From contig CAZIFL010000008.1 in assembly GCA_964539095.1 (NCBI GenBank), positions 1 through 64,000 on the forward strand: a DNA stretch of 64,000 bases, read 5' to 3'. The translations under genes and the position numbers were made by a program. Position 1 is the first letter of the stretch, and each line of letters starts with the position of its first letter. The notes below the pieces were generated by a model, which was not told the DNA's origin, searched no databases, and saw only the letters and a list, made by a program, of their open reading frames with translations. This stretch comes from DAIPKP01 sp964539095 (GTDB lineage: Bacteria; Synergistota; Synergistia; Synergistales; Aminiphilaceae). Below are positions 8,302 to 16,383 of this stretch, piece after piece.

Positions 8302-9879
8302 ATGAAAATTCTTATTGTGGAAGATGAGCAGCACGAGCGGGAGTTTCTGGAGGAACTCCTGAAAAAGAACCCTCTCGCCTCGCAGGTCTGCAGCGTGGGG
8401 GATGGCCGGGCCTTCGTGCACAAAGCCCTGGAGTGGAATCCGGAACTGGTCTTTCTGGACATCAAGATCCCCGAGCAGAACGGACTGGATGCCCTGGGGG
8501 AACTCCGAAAGAGAGGCTTTCAGGGACAGGTGATCGTTCTTTCAGCCTACGATTTTTTCGAATACGCCCAGTATGCGGTAGCTCTGGGGGTCTCTCTCTA
8601 CCTTCTGAAACCTGCGGGGGAGGAGGAGATTTTTCGGGCTCTCGAAAAGGTGCACCAAAAAATCTCCCGCAAATCTCTTCACAAAGAACAGCGTCACGCT
8701 TTGCGCCATTTCATGGAGAGCCACCGGGGAGAGGCTTTCAAGACCATTCTTGAAAAATTGCTTTTTCAGGAGGAACTCCCCGAGGAGACGCTGAAAATTG
8801 TGGAGGAACTCGGTTTTTCTCCTCATGAGGGGATCTTTCTGCTGGGAATGCTGCTTCCGGATCGGGGCGAACCCTCCCGGAACGTTCTCCTTGAAGCTAA
8901 AGAGGAGATGCAGAGCCTTCTCCCCCAGGAGATCCTGATCATTCCATGGAGTTCCCGCCTGCTCTTTCTGGCGGGGCCCGTGGGAAGAGAGATCTCTCTG
9001 GAGGAGACCCTCCTCACTCTGGGGGAGTTCTTTTCGCAAAGGGATCTTTCTCCGAATATCCTCTACGAGGAGCATCTTTCGGGATTAAAGAACCTTGCCC
9101 GGATCATGCCGAAGATGGAGCAGGAGCTGGAAGACAGCTTTCTTATGGGAAAGGGGCTTCTCCTCTCCCGGGAGGCTTTCCTCAGGGAGGAGCCGGAACA
9201 GCTCCCCTCAAGCTTTCAGGATCGCCAGAAATATCGTTTTGAGCGACATCATCTTCTGGATCTCTTCAAAAATGCCCGGGATCGCCAGCTACAACCCAGC
9301 ATGTGGAGCTTTTTCGAAGAACTTGCCCGGCATCTCGGTACACCCTGCGCAAACATGGCCATCAAGGGATTGCTTCTCTCCATGCTGGAGTACTGCTTTT
9401 CCATGAACTGCCCGGAACCTGCCTATACATCCCTGGGGAGAGAGATTTTTACAAGCTCCCCCTGGGAGCATACGAATGCAAAGGATCACGCCGCCTTTCT
9501 CCGTCTACTAGAGCGGCTTTTCGAAATGCGCCGGCTCTTGCAGGACAAGAATGCCGCCCTGGTAGGAGAGGTAACGGAGTTCATTCACAACAACGTGGAT
9601 TCTGCAAACCTGGAGAGTGCAGCCCAGCAGGTAGGGGTCTCTCCTCAGTACCTCAGCCGGCTCTTTCACAGCGTCTCGGGAAAGAAATTTATCGACCTGG
9701 TGAAGGAGCTACGCATGGAGGAGGCCAAAAAGCTTCTCGCCCGGGGGGCATCGGTGCGGGATACCGCCATCGCCGTGGGATACGGCAATCTCTCCTACTT
9801 CAGCCTCACCTTCAAGAACCACACCGGCCTCTCCCCCCGGGACTTCGCAAAACAACAGACATCTTCGTCCCCTTCATAG
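8302..9879 (+). CDS. YesN-like response regulator with AraC DNA-binding domain
   Basis: A 525-residue transcription factor. Residues 1-120 form a receiver domain (start MKILIVEDEQHERE, phospho-acceptor Asp in LVFLDIKIPEQNG, signalling Lys in YLLKPAGEEE). A long middle region (about 130-420) of the YesN type follows. The last hundred residues are two AraC-type helix-turn-helix motifs (ESAAQQVGVSPQYLSRLFHS, then VRDTAIAVGYGNLSYFSLTF). It lies 31 bases after the kinase-like gene, so it forms a two-component pair. YesN-type regulators usually control nearby uptake or catabolic operons; lat upstream is one candidate target, but this is a guess. Confidence 0.92.
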   Translation: MKILIVEDEQHEREFLEELLKKNPLASQVCSVGDGRAFVHKALEWNPELVFLDIKIPEQNGLDALGELRKRGFQGQVIVLSAYDFFEYAQYAVALGVSLYLLKPAGEEEIFRALEKVHQKISRKSLHKEQRHALRHFMESHRGEAFKTILEKLLFQEELPEETLKIVEELGFSPHEGIFLLGMLLPDRGEPSRNVLLEAKEEMQSLLPQEILIIPWSSRLLFLAGPVGREISLEETLLTLGEFFSQRDLSPNILYEEHLSGLKNLARIMPKMEQELEDSFLMGKGLLLSREAFLREEPEQLPSSFQDRQKYRFERHHLLDLFKNARDRQLQPSMWSFFEELARHLGTPCANMAIKGLLLSMLEYCFSMNCPEPAYTSLGREIFTSSPWEHTNAKDHAAFLRLLERLFEMRRLLQDKNAALVGEVTEFIHNNVDSANLESAAQQVGVSPQYLSRLFHSVSGKKFIDLVKELRMEEAKKLLARGASVRDTAIAVGYGNLSYFSLTFKNHTGLSPRDFAKQQTSSSPS

Positions 9880-9894
9880 ATGGAAAGAACAAGC

Positions 9895-9917
9895 GCCCGG
9901 GGGTTCTCCCCCCGGGC
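9895..9917. terminator. GC-rich hairpin between convergent genes
   Basis: GCCCGGGGG pairs with CCCCCGGGC around a 5-base loop, between the ends of the YesN-like gene and the minus-strand ornithine-cyclodeaminase-like gene. No long T-run flanks it on either side. Probably a shared terminator. Confidence 0.55.
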
Positions 9918-9972
9918 AGCCCTTACAAAAAGTTTTCCGTGAAAAACACACCCAAGGAAACCTTGGAAAATT

Positions 9973-10956
9973 CTAGATCTCCACTTCCGTCCCTACCCCT
10001 TTTTCCAGAGCCTTTTCGTAGATGAGTTTGGCGGTCATCATATCGTGGCTCGCGATGCCCATGAGCACTGCGCTCCGCCGCCCCTCACGAGGAGCATCTT
10101 TAAGCCCTGCGCAGAGATGTCCCATATCGCAGAAGATCTGCTCCCTGGTGGGGTATCCTTTCTGGAAATAGGTACCCTGCTCCTGGGTCCAGAGATACTG
10201 GTTCACATCATCGCAGACAAAACAAGCGGTGTTAGTCATGATTTCTTCATGAAATGCAGCGTCGTAATCCACGGAGATGGCGAGCACGTCCTTCTTGAGC
10301 CATGCTGAAGGAATAAAACGCTCCGGATCAGCCACGATGGGAGTACAGGTTACCACCACATCCGCCCCCGCCACGGCCTCCCGCTTCTCCGCACAGGGGA
10401 TAATCTGCACCTCCGGAACCTGGGCATGTACCCGGCCCCGGAACTTCTCCACCTGCTCGGGGTAGAGATCGTAGGCCCGGATCTCCCGAATCTCCGGCAG
10501 AGCCTCCATAATGGCCATGGCATTGGTCCACCCCTGCACCCCAGCCCCGATAATGCTCAGCACTTTGGAGGCGGGATCTCCCATATATTTGGCGCAGATT
10601 CCGCTGGCGGCGCCGGTTCTCCAGGCGGTGATCCAGTTGGCATCCATGATGGCCTTCACAAAACCCGTTTCTGGGTCATTGAGGCAGAGCACCCCCGTAA
10701 TGTACGGAAGTCCCTTGGCCTGATTGGGGGGATACCCCGCCACCCATTTGATCCCCGCCACATCCATATCGCCCCCTACCCAGCAGGGCATGGCGTGGAT
10801 AAAACAATCGTGCCGGGGATGGGCGCCGATTTTGGGGGGAAGTTCCACCTTTCCCTCTCCTTTGAGCTGAAACCCCTTCTCCACCGCCTCCATAACATCC
10901 TTTACGGAGATTCCCAGAGACTGCACCTGCGCTTCGGAAATGCACAATACCTTCAT
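9973..10956 (-). CDS. Ornithine cyclodeaminase / mu-crystallin family protein
   Basis: A 327-residue NAD(P)-dependent enzyme of the OCD/mu-crystallin family. It has a Rossmann motif IGAGVQGWTNAMAIMEAL and the family substrate blocks GIKWVAGYPPN and TGAASGICAKYMG. Members deaminate and cyclise ornithine to proline, reduce cyclic imines (ketimine reductase), or act on alanine or lysine; sequence alone does not decide. A TTG nine bases upstream is in frame, but the ATG at 10956 has GGGGG at a normal distance. An RpiR regulator gene lies 66 bases upstream on the same strand and probably controls it. Lysine aminotransferase and ProC a few kilobases away make a role in lysine/ornithine or imino-acid metabolism attractive. 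Confidence 0.88.
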   Translation of the reverse strand: MKVLCISEAQVQSLGISVKDVMEAVEKGFQLKGEGKVELPPKIGAHPRHDCFIHAMPCWVGGDMDVAGIKWVAGYPPNQAKGLPYITGVLCLNDPETGFVKAIMDANWITAWRTGAASGICAKYMGDPASKVLSIIGAGVQGWTNAMAIMEALPEIREIRAYDLYPEQVEKFRGRVHAQVPEVQIIPCAEKREAVAGADVVVTCTPIVADPERFIPSAWLKKDVLAISVDYDAAFHEEIMTNTACFVCDDVNQYLWTQEQGTYFQKGYPTREQIFCDMGHLCAGLKDAPREGRRSAVLMGIASHDMMTAKLIYEKALEKGVGTEVEI

Positions 10957-11022
10957 CGTACACAACCCCCTTTAATAATCCACCGCCATGGTGGGCCTGT
11001 TTCTGCTACATTTTTTGGGAAA

Positions 11023-11913
11023 CTACAGAAGTTCCCGGATATCCAAATCCTTGCGCACAAAAAGATCCTCTTTTGAAACAAAATCTTCGAAGGCATCCAA
11101 CCGCTCCCGCATCTTCTCGGGGCTTCGGAGATAGAAGGACGTGAGGAGATAGTGGGTGAGAGAAAAAGCCCCCGCGCAAGGATCAATAAAGGAAAGGTAC
11201 TGCATGGGAGCCTCCAGGAGAATATCCCCCAGAGGAGCCAGCGGCGAGAGCGGACCGTCCGTAATGGCAATGAGAGAGACCTTTTTTTCTTTCAGCATTT
11301 CCGCCAGAATCTGGGTATCCCGGGGATACCGGGGAAAGCTGTAGATCACTCCCACTGCGTGCTCTCCTCCATCCCGGATACGGCTGAAGGCATGCTGATC
11401 CAGATTGCGGAGAAGGTGCACACCCTTGCGGAGGATACCGAGAAAATACGCCATATATTCCGCAAGACAAGCATTGGCGAGAAGTCCCACCACGAAAACA
11501 TGCTCGCGCTGCTCCAGAAGATCTACCGCCCGAGAAATACCCTCTTCGGAGAGTTTATTCTCCATCTTCCCCAGCATGGCGTGCTCCAGAGAGAGCACCT
11601 TTCGAGAAAACTCCGACTCCGGAGGAAGGATGGAGGCATCCTCGTACCGTTCAAGAGAGGAGAGCCGATCCTGGAGCGCTTCCTGCAGGGCTTTCTGAAA
11701 CTCGGGAAACCCCGAAAAGCCGAGATTACGGGCAAGACGGATCACTGTGGCGTTGCTCACCCCTCCATGTAGGGCAAGGGCCAGAGAATTCATGAAAGCT
11801 GCCTGATGCAGCTCCTTGAGAATAAAGGCCAGAAGCTGCCGCTGGGCGGGGGGAAACTCAGCCCCTCGTTCGGAAAAGAGACGCGCTAAATCTCGGGAGA
11901 CAGTACGCTCCAT
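11023..11913 (-). CDS. RpiR/MurR-family transcriptional regulator
   Basis: A 296-residue regulator with the N-terminal HTH_6 domain (about 1-80, recognition region GGVSNATVIRLARNLGFSG) and a C-terminal SIS domain (about 125-255, beginning VFVVGLLANACLAEYM) that in this family binds phosphosugars or related ligands. The upstream region contains a near-ideal sigma-70 promoter and a perfect 14-base palindrome over the expected transcription start, so it probably represses itself. It is cotranscribed with the OCD-family gene 66 bases downstream and divergent from a cupin gene. That pairing suggests an amino-acid-related signal rather than a sugar, but this is inference. Confidence 0.9.
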   Translation of the reverse strand: MERTVSRDLARLFSERGAEFPPAQRQLLAFILKELHQAAFMNSLALALHGGVSNATVIRLARNLGFSGFPEFQKALQEALQDRLSSLERYEDASILPPESEFSRKVLSLEHAMLGKMENKLSEEGISRAVDLLEQREHVFVVGLLANACLAEYMAYFLGILRKGVHLLRNLDQHAFSRIRDGGEHAVGVIYSFPRYPRDTQILAEMLKEKKVSLIAITDGPLSPLAPLGDILLEAPMQYLSFIDPCAGAFSLTHYLLTSFYLRSPEKMRERLDAFEDFVSKEDLFVRKDLDIRELL

Positions 11914-11933
11914 AAGGCCGCACCAGCCTTTCT

Positions 11934-11947
11934 GAAGAAATTTCTTC
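11934..11947. promoter_or_regulatory. Putative RpiR operator palindrome
   Basis: GAAGAAATTTCTTC is a perfect 14-base palindrome, 20 bases before the RpiR start codon, overlapping the predicted transcription start. A further half-site GAAGAATTTT lies at 11963-11972 between the promoter boxes. Confidence 0.6.
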
Positions 11948-11950
11948 TAC

Positions 11951-11979
11951 AATATAAGCTTATGAAGAATTTTTGTCAA
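11951..11979 (-). promoter_or_regulatory. Sigma-70 promoter of the rpiR-OCD operon
   Basis: On the minus strand TTGACA (11974-11979) and TATATT (11951-11956) are separated by exactly 17 bases. This is the best promoter match in the window. Confidence 0.8.
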
Positions 11980-12003
11980 CAAGAAAGCCTCGCCGAAAAA
12001 CGT

Positions 12004-12009
12004 TATAAT
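12004..12009 (+). promoter_or_regulatory. Candidate -10 box of the cupin gene
   Basis: A perfect TATAAT lies 52 bases before the cupin start codon. No good -35 is seen at 16-18 bases, so this may need an activator or be accidental. Confidence 0.4.
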
Positions 12010-12060
12010 GCATATGGTAAAACTCATATCGGTACATACACAGATAAAGGAGGCTTATTT

Positions 12061-12402
12061 ATGTCTTTCGATTTTCCAGAACCCATAAAAAAACTCCCCC
12101 GAGCGACCATACCCCTAGAAGGGGTTACGGCCTATCTGTCCCAAGCGGAAACACATCAAATCATTTTTATGCATTTCGAAAAAGATGTAGATTTGCCCGA
12201 ACACTCCCACGGGGCTCAGATAGGGATCGTTCTGGAGGGCACCATAAAGCTCATTATCGACGGAAAGGAACATCTTTTTTCCAAGGGGGATCAGTATTAC
12301 ATACCCGAAGGCACTCCGCATTCGGGTATGATTTATGCGGGATATGCGGATATTACCTTTTTCGGGGATCCTCACCGTTATGCCCAGGAAAAAAGTTCAT
12401 AG
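12061..12402 (+). CDS. Small cupin-domain protein
   Basis: A 113-residue single-domain cupin. The first cupin motif is PEHSHGAQIGIVLEG, with two histidines of the usual metal site, and the second is GDQYYIPEGTPHS, with the third. The fold is a metal-binding beta barrel; single cupins serve as isomerases, dioxygenases or small-molecule sensors, and I cannot choose. AAAGGAGG precedes the ATG at a good distance; an in-frame ATG 99 bases upstream lacks one. It is divergent from the RpiR-OCD operon and shares its regulatory region, so the same regulator may control it. Confidence 0.85.
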   Translation: MSFDFPEPIKKLPRATIPLEGVTAYLSQAETHQIIFMHFEKDVDLPEHSHGAQIGIVLEGTIKLIIDGKEHLFSKGDQYYIPEGTPHSGMIYAGYADITFFGDPHRYAQEKSS

Positions 12403-12527
12403 AAAACGCTGGATAATTTCAAAATTTGAACACATGACTTGCAATACAAAGCAACGATTTCTGGCGCCAGCATGGACTTCTGTGCTAAAAGTCATTTTCT
12501 AAAAAATTTTAACGTTTTACTGCGCAT

Positions 12528-12565
12528 AAAAAAAGAGACGCCTCTTTCTAAGGAGGAGCCTCTTT
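12528..12565 (-). terminator. Terminator of tdh-kbl
   Basis: On the minus strand AAAGAGGCTCC and GGCGTCTCTTT form an imperfect stem followed by a run of T, immediately after the kbl stop codon. Confidence 0.7.
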
Positions 12566-12576
12566 CAAAAAACTTT

Positions 12577-13761
12577 CTACCTTATGATCCCCAGTTCCCT
12601 TCCTGCGGTAGTGAAAGCGTCCACCGCAAAGTCGAGATCCTCCGGAGTGTGGGCGGCGGAGATCATCACCCGGATCCGGGCGGTACCCTGGGGGACCGTG
12701 GGAAAGGCGATGGCCTGGGCAAAAACTCCTTTTTCGAAGAGCAGGGAGCTGAGCTTCCGGGCCAGAGTAGCATCTCCGATGATGACGGGGGTGATGGGGG
12801 TATCGCTATGCCCGGTGTTAAACCCTAGGGAGGCCATCTTCTTTTTGAAGACATCTCCGTTCTTCCAGAGCCGAGAGACGAGTTCGTCGCTCTCCTGAAG
12901 GATCTCCACCGCCGCCAGGTTCGCCCCCACGTCGGGGACCGTCATGGCGCTAGAGAAAAGGAAGGGACGGGATTTCTGGTTGAGGTACTCCACCAGCTCT
13001 TTGCTCCCCGCCACGAAGCCCCCCACCACACCGAAGGCTTTGGAGAGGGTTCCCACCTCCACCTCTACCTTGCCGTGAAGGCCAAAATGATCAATAATCC
13101 CCCGGCCGTGGCTTCCGAGAACCCCTTCGCCGTGGGCATCGTCCACCATGAGCATTACATCATAGGTTTCGGTGACCTCCAGAAGCTCCGGCAGAGGAGC
13201 CACATCCCCATCCATGCTGAAGACCCCGTCGGTGATCACCAGCTTGCGGCAGTTGTGATCCTTGTACTCCTCCAGCTTCTCCCGAAGGGAGGCGGGGCTT
13301 GCGTGATCCCACCGGACGATCTTCGCCCGGCTGAGGCGGCAGCCGTCGATGATGGAGGCATGGTTCAGCTCATCCGAAAAGATGAGGTCATCCTTCCCCA
13401 CCAGGGCGGGGATCACCGCCAGATTGGCGCAGAACCCCGACTGCAACACGATAGCCGCCTCGGCCCCCTTGAAGGCCGCCAGCTTCTCCTCAAGCTCCCG
13501 GTGAATGGAGAGGGTTCCCGCAATGGTGCGCACCGCTCCGGGGCCTACTCCAAAGGAATCGATAAGCTGCTTGGCTCGCCGGGAGATGCGCTCATCCGCA
13601 GCCAGACCGAGATAGTTGTTGGAACAAAGGTTCAGCACCCGCTTTCCCTCGATCTGGAGCCACCCCCCCTGAGGGCTTTCGAGGGTGCGAATCTCGTTAT
13701 AGAGCCCCTCCTGTCGGAGTCGGGCAAGCTCTTCGGTAATAAAGGCCATTCGGTTGGTCAT
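12577..13761 (-). CDS. kbl: Glycine C-acetyltransferase (2-amino-3-ketobutyrate CoA ligase)
   Basis: A 394-residue PLP enzyme of the alpha-oxoamine synthase family. It cleaves 2-amino-3-oxobutyrate with CoA to glycine and acetyl-CoA, the second step of threonine breakdown. Seen are LNLCSNNYLGLA, GPGAVRTIAGT, the PLP aspartate and histidine in DDAHGEGVLG and the cofactor lysine in VGTLSKAFGVVGG. Length matches Kbl (about 395-398). The ATG at 13761 is chosen over an upstream in-frame start because GGAGGTG lies at the right distance. It follows tdh by 43 bases on the same strand, which supports Kbl over the related biotin or haem synthases. Confidence 0.94.
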   Translation of the reverse strand: MTNRMAFITEELARLRQEGLYNEIRTLESPQGGWLQIEGKRVLNLCSNNYLGLAADERISRRAKQLIDSFGVGPGAVRTIAGTLSIHRELEEKLAAFKGAEAAIVLQSGFCANLAVIPALVGKDDLIFSDELNHASIIDGCRLSRAKIVRWDHASPASLREKLEEYKDHNCRKLVITDGVFSMDGDVAPLPELLEVTETYDVMLMVDDAHGEGVLGSHGRGIIDHFGLHGKVEVEVGTLSKAFGVVGGFVAGSKELVEYLNQKSRPFLFSSAMTVPDVGANLAAVEILQESDELVSRLWKNGDVFKKKMASLGFNTGHSDTPITPVIIGDATLARKLSSLLFEKGVFAQAIAFPTVPQGTARIRVMISAAHTPEDLDFAVDAFTTAGRELGIIR

Positions 13762-13804
13762 ACTCTTTCCACCTCCATAAACAGATATCCTCTTCTTCGC
13801 CGTG

Positions 13805-14749
13805 CTATTCGGGAATCCCAAGCTTTTTGCGCAGATTGCCGATCATATCCCGGGACATGGCATCCAGATCCCACTGGGGGGCCCAGCTCCAATCCTCCCG
13901 GGCGGCGGCATCGTTCAGCCTCTGGGGCCAGGTATCCGCAATCTTCTGGCGCTCATCCGGAACGTAGCTACAGGTAAAGCCGGGGATAATCTTCTGGATG
14001 GCCTGGGCCATCTCTCCGGCGGAAAAGCTCAGAGAGGCCACGTTGTAGTTGCAGTAGCGTAGCGAGCTGCGCTCCGCCTTGGCAAGATCCACCAGAGCCT
14101 TCAGGGCATCCGGCATGTACATCATAGGGAGCACCGTATCTTCCGAGACGAAGCACTCGTAACTTCCCTGACGCAGAGCCTCGTAGTAGGCCGCCACAGC
14201 ATAATCCGTGGTCCCTCCTCCGGGCTCGGTCTGCCAGCTGATGATACCGGGATAGCGCATCCCCCGCACATCCACACCGAACTTCTCCCAGTAATACTCC
14301 CCCATAAGCTCTCCCCAGACCTTGGTAATGCCGTACATGGTCTTGGGACGCAGCACCGCCACCTCTCCGGGGTTATCCCCCGTTTCGGGGCTGAAGGCGG
14401 CGATGGAGCTGGGACATATCACCCGATCAAGATTTTTCTCCCGGGCAAGCTCCAGCACGTTGAAAAAGCCCTCAGTATTCACCCGATGGCAGAGTTGGGG
14501 ATTTCTCTCCCCCGTGGCGGAGAGAATCGCCGCAAGATGAAAGACCGTATCCACCTTATAGCGTTCCACAATTTCCCAAAGCTTTTCCCGGTTCAGAACG
14601 TCCAGAAGCTCCCTCGGGCCCTCCAGGATCCCCGCAAGATCCTTAGTATCCGAGGCAATTACATTATCGGGGCCCAACTCCTCCCGCAGCATCAGGGTGA
14701 GTTCCGTACCGATCTGGCCTCCTGCACCGGTCACAAGAATTCGTTTCAT
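13805..14749 (-). CDS. L-threonine 3-dehydrogenase, SDR type
   Basis: A 314-residue NAD-dependent dehydrogenase of the extended short-chain (epimerase) family. It has TGAGGQIGTEL at the N-terminus and the catalytic YGITK (Tyr/Lys), preceded by the conserved serine region SSIAAFSP. This subfamily oxidises L-threonine to 2-amino-3-oxobutyrate; it is unrelated to the zinc-dependent enteric Tdh. The adjacent kbl gene 43 bases downstream completes the route to glycine and acetyl-CoA, which strongly supports the assignment over a nucleotide-sugar epimerase. GGAGGTG precedes the start. An EamA exporter gene lies 97 bases upstream on the same strand. Confidence 0.9.
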   Translation of the reverse strand: MKRILVTGAGGQIGTELTLMLREELGPDNVIASDTKDLAGILEGPRELLDVLNREKLWEIVERYKVDTVFHLAAILSATGERNPQLCHRVNTEGFFNVLELAREKNLDRVICPSSIAAFSPETGDNPGEVAVLRPKTMYGITKVWGELMGEYYWEKFGVDVRGMRYPGIISWQTEPGGGTTDYAVAAYYEALRQGSYECFVSEDTVLPMMYMPDALKALVDLAKAERSSLRYCNYNVASLSFSAGEMAQAIQKIIPGFTCSYVPDERQKIADTWPQRLNDAAAREDWSWAPQWDLDAMSRDMIGNLRKKLGIPE

Positions 14750-14846
14750 AAATGTTCCACCTCCCGCACGGTATTGTACATGGTACGCTCCATTCTTGCG
14801 AGAAGAGAGGCTGCATGTATATTACACACATTACCCTACATTTTTC

Positions 14847-15806
14847 CTACTTTTCAGATAACACTTTATCCTCCTGATGCGCTATTGCTTGGAGATGCCG
14901 CCGGGCGAAGTAGGTCTCCAGCTCCGCCACAAAAACGCCTCCGAGAATGATAAGCCCCCCGAAGACGATCTGAAGATGCAAATCTTCCTGCCCCATGAGA
15001 ATGGCGATGGCATACCCGAAGAGACTCTCCAGAGAGAGAATAATCGCCGCATGCACCTCCGGGCTGTAGCGCTGGGCCACGGTCTGGATAAGAAAGGGAA
15101 TCACCGTCACGAAGAGCGCCACGTAGGGAATGCCCCAGAGAAGATCCAAGCCCCCGTTGGCGAAGGCGGGAAAGGGCTCCAGAAGAAGGGCGGAGACCAG
15201 AAAACAGACCGCCGCCCCGGAGATCTGCAACGCCGCCAGGGCACAGGAATCCATCTTGCGAGTGAGGTTCCCCACAAGAATGCAGTGCAGGGCCACTCCG
15301 AAGGCGAGAATAAGGGAGAAGGTATCCCCCAGATTGAACTGCATCCCCGGAGTAAAGGCCATGGTGAGAATCCCCAGGGTGGTGAGCCCCGCCGCCATGA
15401 AGGCGCATCGCGAGGGCCATATCCGGTAGACCAGGGCATAGAGGAAGGGGACGATCACCACATTGGCCCCGATGAGAAAGGACTGTTTTCCCGGGGTGCT
15501 GAAGACCAGGCCGTAGATATGGGCGAGAAAGACGAGAAAGAGAAATCCCCCCAGCAGACTCCCCCGGATGAGATCTCTTCGGCTGATCTTGCGAAGCCGC
15601 TTCCAAAAGACCAGCGAAAGAAGAATCCCGCTGGGAACGAAGCGAAAGGCAAGCAACCAGAGAGGGGAACAGCTATCGAGAAGCCGATCCGTTACCGCAA
15701 AGCCGGAACCCCAGAAAAAAGCCGCCATAAGCATGGCCGCATCCGCCAGGAATACGGTCTTTCCCTGCTGCTCGTTATGTTGTGTCTGCTGCTCCCCCTG
15801 CGACAT
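14847..15806 (-). CDS. EamA/DMT-superfamily exporter
   Basis: A 319-residue inner-membrane protein with ten predicted membrane helices in two EamA repeats (first repeat beginning AAMLMAAFFWGSGFAV, second near LILAFGVALHCILVGN). EamA proteins export amino acids or metabolites; the substrate here is unknown. An in-frame TTG 15 bases earlier exists, but the ATG at 15806 has a GGGGGGA box six bases upstream. Its position ahead of tdh-kbl, 97 bases away on the same strand, makes threonine or a related amino acid a candidate, without direct proof. The C-terminal tail is charged. Confidence 0.85.
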   Translation of the reverse strand: MSQGEQQTQHNEQQGKTVFLADAAMLMAAFFWGSGFAVTDRLLDSCSPLWLLAFRFVPSGILLSLVFWKRLRKISRRDLIRGSLLGGFLFLVFLAHIYGLVFSTPGKQSFLIGANVVIVPFLYALVYRIWPSRCAFMAAGLTTLGILTMAFTPGMQFNLGDTFSLILAFGVALHCILVGNLTRKMDSCALAALQISGAAVCFLVSALLLEPFPAFANGGLDLLWGIPYVALFVTVIPFLIQTVAQRYSPEVHAAIILSLESLFGYAIAILMGQEDLHLQIVFGGLIILGGVFVAELETYFARRHLQAIAHQEDKVLSEK

Positions 15807-15969
15807 GGCACATCCCCCCAAGTAACTGCTTCAAAGCTCTCTATCTGAGTAAGCGTCGAAAAAACCACTTCGCACCCACCTTGAGAGATACGCTACCTCT
15901 TTGTTCTCTCTTTGGCAAGCTCCGGCAAAAGATCAAAGGCCCCTCCAGAGGGAAGAGCTTTGGGGGCAT

Positions 15970-16003
15970 AAAAAAACCACCTGCTCCAGAGAGCGGTGGT
16001 TTT
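15970..16003 (-). terminator. Minus-strand intrinsic terminator
   Basis: AAAACCACC (15973-15981) pairs with GGTGGTTTT (15995-16003) around a 13-base loop. On the minus strand it ends in a run of seven T. It can stop transcripts coming from the TRAP operon or from a minus-strand RNA spanning the repeat. Confidence 0.75.
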
Positions 16004-16171
16004 ACAGATTTTCTTCGTTCCCAACGCATGTTCTTTTCTATTCGCTTGTGTACCGTGGATAAAAAAACCCTTAAGCCTCACAATTCCTGTTTCTTCAGTG
16101 CTAAGCCCCTAAGCCCTTCTTCGATAGAACATTCCTTTAGGGCGACGGGCCGGAGCAGCAAAGCAAGGGAG

Positions 16172-16258
16172 CGGTTCGCCACTTTCGGAGCCGAGGGGAC
16201 ACACAAGCGGAGGCTCCCACCCAAGGGCACACTATAACGTGGAACAGCCTACTAGGGT
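16172..16258 (+). repeat. Dispersed intergenic repeat, copy 2, possible structured RNA
   Basis: Bases 16172-16219 are identical to 1-48 of the window; similarity continues to the shared ACTAG. The stem GGAGCC/GGCTCC is conserved. Just upstream, GGCGA (16141-16145) can pair with TCGCC (16176-16180) across a purine-rich loop, and further downstream GGTGGTC/ACACC adds more pairing potential. A minus-strand terminator lies about 170 bases to the left. Strand of any transcript is undecided. It does not match tmRNA, SRP RNA, RNase P or riboswitch motifs I know. Confidence 0.75.
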
Positions 16259-16383
16259 GGTCACACCAAGGATAAAACTAAAGAGAACACCGAAAGGACC
16301 ATCCAAGACATGTTTTTTCATAATGCCACTTTAAAACCTACTTTCAAATTTTTGTGCCAAAATACACTTTCGCACCACAATCT

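Larger units (their letters stand above)
15807..16383. other. 577-base intergenic region holding a terminator and repeat copy 2
   Basis: No credible protein gene. From left to right it contains the upstream region of the EamA gene, a minus-strand terminator (about 15970-16003), then a stretch with A-runs, and a structured-looking block from about 16138 to 16300 that includes repeat copy 2. It marks the left edge of the AT-richer TRAP island. Confidence 0.7.

Noticed and set aside
1..16258. The two repeat copies as ends of a 16-kb composite transposon
   Set aside because: The copies are in the same orientation, no transposase or integrase lies between them, and most genes between are ordinary housekeeping types.
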